From the NCBI RefSeq assembly GCF_002234675.1, contig NC_019879.2, forward strand, positions 26,720,773 to 26,784,772: a DNA stretch of 64,000 nucleotides, in the 5' to 3' direction. Made by a program: the position numbers and the translations under genes. The notes beneath the pieces were generated by a model that made no database searches, had not been told where the DNA came from, and saw nothing but the letters and a program-made list of their open reading frames with translations. This document shows, in pieces, positions 58,801 through 64,000 of this stretch. Each line of letters opens with the position of its first letter. Position 1 is the stretch's first letter. This stretch comes from Oryzias latipes. Its lineage: Eukaryota > Chordata > Actinopteri > Beloniformes > Adrianichthyidae.

Positions 58801-61800
58801 AGAGGTGGGTCACCGTTTAAACGCAAAAGTATAAAAAAACAAACAAACATGGATCTCCTATCACATGAATGGCACTTACAACACCTAGCATCTTGCTCAG
58901 TGGAGGTTGAGATTTGAACCTCTTCTCATTCACTTAGAAAACAAGGATCTTAACCCAGTGAGCCACCAAATCTTCAGCTGTAACTTGGTTAAGTTAAAAT
59001 CTTTGAAGTTCTACTGAAATCCTCTCCTACATCTCAGGATGTTTTCCATCAAGGTCAAGAGCAGAGGTAAATAGGAGAGGAGGGAATATTTTTGGAGAGT
59101 CTGCAGGTGAGCGGACGTGTTGATGCTGCTGTCTGGTGAAATTAAAGGTCCAGGAGTTTCATGAAGAGCTTTAACATGGTTTTGTGGTTTTTTAAAAGCA
59201 ATAAAGGACTTTCTGAAGCTGGAAACCCCCAGTCACACTCAGTAATTATTTTGCGGGTTTCCTGTGCTTTACTATACATATTTTAATTCATATGAAGCTG
59301 ATTTTAAGCTTCTGCTTTCATGTAGTTGCAATAAGTTTTAGCAAGTTTGTTAAAGAAAAACTAATGATGTGAGGTCCAGAACAGGGTCTCTAGCCTCTGA
59401 AAAAAGTACAACTTTTCTTTAATTCTTCTTCTTCCAGTGTTATAACAAGTTTACTTTATACTAGCGACTTACAATGCTCTACATCTGTTACATTGACTGT
59501 ATCTGAGAACTGGATTGAGTGAGTGCGATGTCACCCATAGAATACGAGTTATTTCCAGCTCTAACCAAATAAAGTCAACTCAGTCAGCATTTTTTCCCAA
59601 TAGTGACGCTGCCATGTTGGAGCCAAACTTCTTCTGTAAGCAGCGATTGGTTTAAGTCAGTCTGAGTCAACTTTTCTATGGCAACCACACTCCCCAATAA
59701 GGAGTGAGCTTGTTTAAAGTCCACACCCCTAAGACTTGAAACTGGGCTACAAGAAATCTGTCAAATGTTTCAAATGTTGGATGTGGGGGCCAGTGGGCAC
59801 CACCTACTTTTATGGTCAGTTATCAACTTGAATAACCTGCACTAAAGAATAAATATTAAAAAAATGAGAATTATCAAGAACATGTTTAAAAAAAAAGGTG
59901 GCAGAGCAATAACAGTTATTTTGACAAATATCAAATTTGTGCGTCATGGGCGTCGAGTTTTAATGTTAAGTTAATGTACAGATGTGATCTGAGGTCCTGT
60001 GGTGCAATCCTTGCGTCAGGCATGGGGCGTCAGTCCAACAGCAGCTCAATTTTAGCGTCTAGTTTCGGGCCCGTGATGTTTTCAAGGACTTGACCAGCGG
60101 GTAGAATACAACTCCAATAGATCGATGCATTCTCAACTTGAACTTCCAGCAATTTTCTTATATCGGCTACCTTTGGGCAAAGGCAGGGTACACCCAGGAC
60201 AAGTCGCCAGCCTGTCTATGAAAGCCACTGCAGCATTTGGAGGCAGACTGCTTGGATCTCGTGAGCCTTGAGATATAATAAATGATAAAGACCTCTAGTT
60301 TTAATCTTATTTTTATATTTCCCTCTTGGACAAATGCGGGACAACAAGTCTTCAAACTGGGTCACAGAGACATGGAAACACTACCGAAGCGGCTGTCATT
60401 CAGAAGCAGCTTCCACTTCAGGAGTGAAGCTCAACATACTGGGAGAGTGTCTGAATGATCTCATGAACCCAGACACGGAGACATGATGACAGATGCTTTT
60501 GTAGAGCTTTTAAAAATAAAAAAAGAATGATCTCTCACCCACCCATCATAAACTACCAACCCATCTGTCCATTCATCTGGAGCACAGGGGTCAAATTTCT
60601 GGCCTCAAGGGCTGGTGTCCTACATGTTTTCCATTGTAGTTTCTTAATAGCAAAAACACATCTGATCTAGGTAATAAGCTGCATGTGTGTGTGTGTGTGT
60701 GGGGGGGGGGGTATCTAAAGAAATTGGAAAATTTCCTTGAGGCCTAGAGTCTTACACATCTGAACTACAAGGATTGTTCTGACTTACAGTTTGTTGATGG
60801 TGCAAAGGTAAATAAATACAATTCTAATCTACTCCAGATCCACAAAGACAACATGCCACATACCGTGATGTTTTGGAAGCTCTTGAAGTGGCCATCCAAC
60901 CAGACGTATATAGTGGAGCTGATAGTTGTAGTCCGACCATCAAAGGTATTGGCTACCACCAGAAAGTGGTACGGTCCAACGGTAAAAAACTCCCAATCAA
61001 ATGCTCCAGTTGTTTGAAGAGTTTGGTTCACCTCAAAGAGCTAGGCAGAGAAAGCAAAGATCAAGCAACTGGACAGGTTGAGAGCTGGATAATTCTTAAC
61101 CCGAGCTTAACAGAGAAGTTTTCAAGACAAGAAAAAGTAGAAAAATATGGGATCGAAATGACAGTCAACAGAAAAACTGAAGGATTCATGACAAAAATAT
61201 TGGAAATATGACTAAAATTACATTAGGACGGTAGAAAATCATGAAAAAAAGAAAGATGGACTCTACCTTTGTGTCAGGGTTCCACCTGTAGATCACACTG
61301 TGGATGTTGTAGTTGAAGTCTCTGGCTGAAGACACAAAGAGGCAAATGTTTTTATGATCCACATGATCACAGATTTTGGATCCCCCTTTGAGATTGGTCA
61401 GAATACCAGTGTGTCAAAATGGATTCAAAATGAATCTCAGGAGTCTTCAGATCTTACATCAATGCTGCCATGGCAACATCTAGCTATCATTCCAACCAGA
61501 TACTGTAAACTGATGATCTGAATTTCATAGCTTTTATTCACTAGCCTGACTGACCAGATTGAAAAGATTTCTCCAACTGTTAAATCCACAGGCATTACTG
61601 TCAGAGCAGGAAGGATTTGCAAGCCCACAATGCTGTTAAACACATATAAACATGGCTAAGTAAAACCTTTTTAGACTGTATGACAACTGAATGTTTGGCA
61701 GCCACCCAGTGTCCTGTTGCAACACAGGGCAAGGAGAAATATCAGTTCATCAATGGAGGGATCTACAAAACCGCAGGAGCATGGCAGAGGTTACCAAGGT

Positions 61801-63229
61801 GTCTAAAATAACGAGGGGATGTTCGCCTCCTTTTGGTATGATAACAATGCCAAAGCCCATGCTTGACACATCTGGTTTGCAAATCATATTTCAGCATTTT
61901 ATCAAAACCTGTGCCGGTCTTCGAATGGACTGAATCTAGTAGCGTCTCTGGCATTAAAGGGTCCTTGAGATGATGTCTCACAGCCACTACGTATATTTTG
62001 AGCTTATAAGATGGTCCAGGAGAATACTAGATTCTGATTGGCTGCTGGGTGTGCATTAAAAAGTGATATCCCACAAGATAACCGCACGGTGAAAAAGAAG
62101 CTCCGGTCACCTAGCTTAAATGTTTTGTATCATTGCGCCGGCTTCTTTAAAACAATCTTTTGCTTCATCATTTGGACAAAAACAAGCGCTAAGAGGTGAA
62201 TTTTCTCTCTGAACTGATGCCTTATCGGAAAGATCAGCATATATACATCGCATTTATCACCGTGTCTTGACTGCAGCGGTGGTGCGGCGCGACGCGGAAA
62301 TAGTCAGAGCAGAAAAAAAATCTAAAACGTGATGAGTCTGACAATCTTGTAGATTTGAATGACGGTGGAACTGTTTTCCTGTAACAGCAAGTTTAAAATG
62401 ATTTGAGGCCTCACTTTTTGTCTGGCATCATGAGTTGTTCCTATAAAACACAAGTGGTGACTCCTTTCAGGCCAATTCTGTCTGTTCAGTGGCCCCTTTT
62501 TGGTCCTGTTTGAGGGCTTTTATTGCCTGATTTGAACACTGAAAGATGGTGGACTGCATGACAAGCTGTGAACACATCTTAGATGTGATCACAGTCCACC
62601 TGCATTCCTTCCCCTCAGATCTGAAACTATCGCTTCGGATCAGTAAGAGTGTTTTAATCTTCACAGGAAAAACACACCCATCAGTGTGGGATCAGCGCAG
62701 GTGTAGATGTGTTTGAAGTGTTCGAGTCGAGCTGCGGCAGGACGACGGTCCAGGACAGACAAGCTCCCCGGTGCATCAAAGTGAGCATAAAACCACAAGT
62801 CTGTGCCATCAAAAGCTCTAGTTTAAATGCTCTGAACCAACAAACCCACCACAAAACCAAGAGCAGTTCTGATCCTAACAGCTCTGGAGTAATTAACAGC
62901 ATCAGGCTGCAGCCTTTGCTCATGGTGACTCATGTTTGTTCTCTAAAACACTCGTAAAAGTTTAAGTGTTTTACCAGCAGATGCCTGTGGTTATGGATAC
63001 CCTCTTCCTTTCAAAATGATGCATTACGATCATCAAAATAAGAGTCTCTACCTCTATGATTGGCCACCACCAGGAAGCTATTGTTGTGGATCTGGAAAGC
63101 CTCCCAGTCTTGAGCTCCATGAGTCTCCAGAGCCTGATAACGGACGAAACGCCGCCGCCTCTTGTTCCACCGATAGATGACGGACAGCTCAGGCTCCACT
63201 TCCCTCAAGTCTGCCACCACCAGGAAAGT
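55894..63229 (-). CDS. tspear: TSPEAR, C-terminal EAR-repeat part (six exons, 5' end outside the window)
   Basis: TSPEAR is a secreted protein with an N-terminal thrombospondin/laminin-G-like domain and C-terminal EAR (epitempin-type) repeats that form a beta-propeller. Human mutations affect hearing and ectodermal appendages. Exons: 63229-63052, 61325-61267, 61040-60864, 57908-57730, 56220-56119, 56047-55894. Junctions are GT/AG, phases close, and 282 residues plus a stop are visible. Each repeat shows FLVVAN followed by an IYRW-like strand and a DWE(A/F/H)F turn: [41 protein letters not shown] and finally FLIYSSA. The end GCRDWEHF...FRLRTY agrees with TSPEAR rather than with the LGI family. 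About five repeats are seen. The earlier repeats and the N-terminal domain must lie above 64000, since I see no further exon between 63230 and 64000. Confidence 0.9.
58240..58620 (+). mobile_element. MITE family 2, diverged copy
   Basis: It shares atgttcttgtggcatttctc, gtgaatcaggagcagacaaa and gaccactgtgatgatcag blocks with the copies at 20200-20530 and 30560-30993. It lies in the 3-kb tspear intron between exons 60864 and 57908. Confidence 0.6.
59500..59800. mobile_element. MITE-like repeat (family also at 29530-29830)
   Basis: It shares gagaactggattgagtgag, aaataaagtcaactcagtca and gcaaccacactccccaataa with the element at 29530-29830. No coding capacity. It lies in a tspear intron. Confidence 0.6.
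62025..62110. mobile_element. Repeat shared with 18100-18190
   Basis: The block ttctgattggctgctgggtg followed by tgcattaaaaagtgatatcc matches tctaattggctgttgggtgt near 18110. Both probably belong to one DNA transposon family. The limits are not resolved. No exon is seen in the rest of the 61326-63051 tspear intron. Confidence 0.45.
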
Positions 63230-64000
63230 CTGACAGACAACACAGCAAACCATCTGTTTGAGAACATTTACCCTTATGTGTTTAATCAAGAAACATTTAA
63301 ACATCTCCAGGACTGTCTTGGTTCCAGAGCCACAAATTCTCACCTTACCAAAAAGTGCTGCATAAATAGTAAAATACTTTTTAAAGATAAAAATAAATAA
63401 TCTGCTTGAAATATAAAAATCCTGAATGGACTTCTTTAAATACTTTGAAAGCCTATTGGTTATACAATTTACACTACTAATAGGGTAAGTGAGGGTGAAG
63501 TAGGTGAGACACACGCACATAGTACAGATTTCTTCAAGTCTTCCGAATCCTGCGCAGTGTGCACGGAGCCTGTTAGTGCTGTTCACGTGGGACAGTAAAA
63601 ACGTGCTCCTTGGATGCAGTCTTGATGGTTTACTTTGGTTTGGAATTTAGGATGGATAAATCCTCATCTCTGCTAAAGAATCTTTCTTTGCATTCTTTGT
63701 AAGGAGCCCCCTGGTTTCGGTCTGTTTCTTGGACTGCCAGAGGTTTAGGACCAAAACCCCAAAATGAACAAACGGCAAACCTAAAATTACGTTGTTGTTT
63801 TTTTGTCAATAGTTATTGAATGGAATTGTGGATGTAATTTTTAAGATTTGAGGGGTAAACCTAGAAAAAAATTCTATTTATGTGGATAAGTAATCAGCTC
63901 CAAATACCGGTAGCCTTATATGGTACAGCTGTGCGGGCTGAATTTCTAAGGCCCTACACGAGCTTTTTGGAAGAAAGACGGTATTTTTTTAGGAGGGTGT

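Noticed and set aside
62467..62957. Open frames in the long tspear intron
   Set aside because: No EAR-repeat motif and no splice signals in phase with the neighbouring tspear exons.

Overview
The window looks like a gene-sparse, AT-rich stretch of a ray-finned (teleost) fish genome. The signs are GT-AG introns of very uneven length, typical fish tRNA-derived SINEs, L2-type LINE debris, and many short non-autonomous DNA transposons. I cannot name the species. No prokaryotic, viral or CRISPR-like system is visible.

All the genes I can support lie head-to-tail on the minus strand. From high to low coordinates they are: (1) the 3' half of tspear (63229 to 55894, six exons of EAR repeats, 5' end outside the window); (2) a complete rootletin-family gene, most likely crocc2 (52507 to 39388, 26 exons, about 2217 aa); (3) a complete ccdc141 (32066 to 9450, 27 exons, about 2122 aa); (4) a probable first coding exon of an unidentified secreted or membrane protein (7606 to 7561) in a GC-rich block. 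For the three main genes I assembled exons by hand. Every junction has GT/AG and the reading phase closes through the whole gene (6369, 6654 and 849 nt, all multiples of 3).

Layout: 1-7500 is non-coding with transposon debris. 7500-8100 is a GC-rich presumptive promoter and first exon. 9.3-32.1 kb is ccdc141. 32.1-36.2 kb is intergenic. 36.2-38.95 kb is a C-rich composite repeat split by a clean hAT-type insertion. 39.0-52.5 kb is crocc2. 52.5-55.9 kb is AT-rich intergenic. 55.9-63.2 kb is tspear.

The products do not form one pathway. CCDC141 and rootletin-family proteins are both long coiled-coil proteins linked to centrosomes or cilia, and TSPEAR is a secreted EAR-repeat protein. The most interesting points are a splice-donor-bearing minisatellite in ccdc141 intron 10, a 942-bp low-complexity exon in ccdc141, a hydrophobic C-terminal tail after a degenerate Ig fold in CCDC141, a 28-residue in-frame tandem repeat in the giant exon of crocc2, and several precisely bounded transposon insertions.
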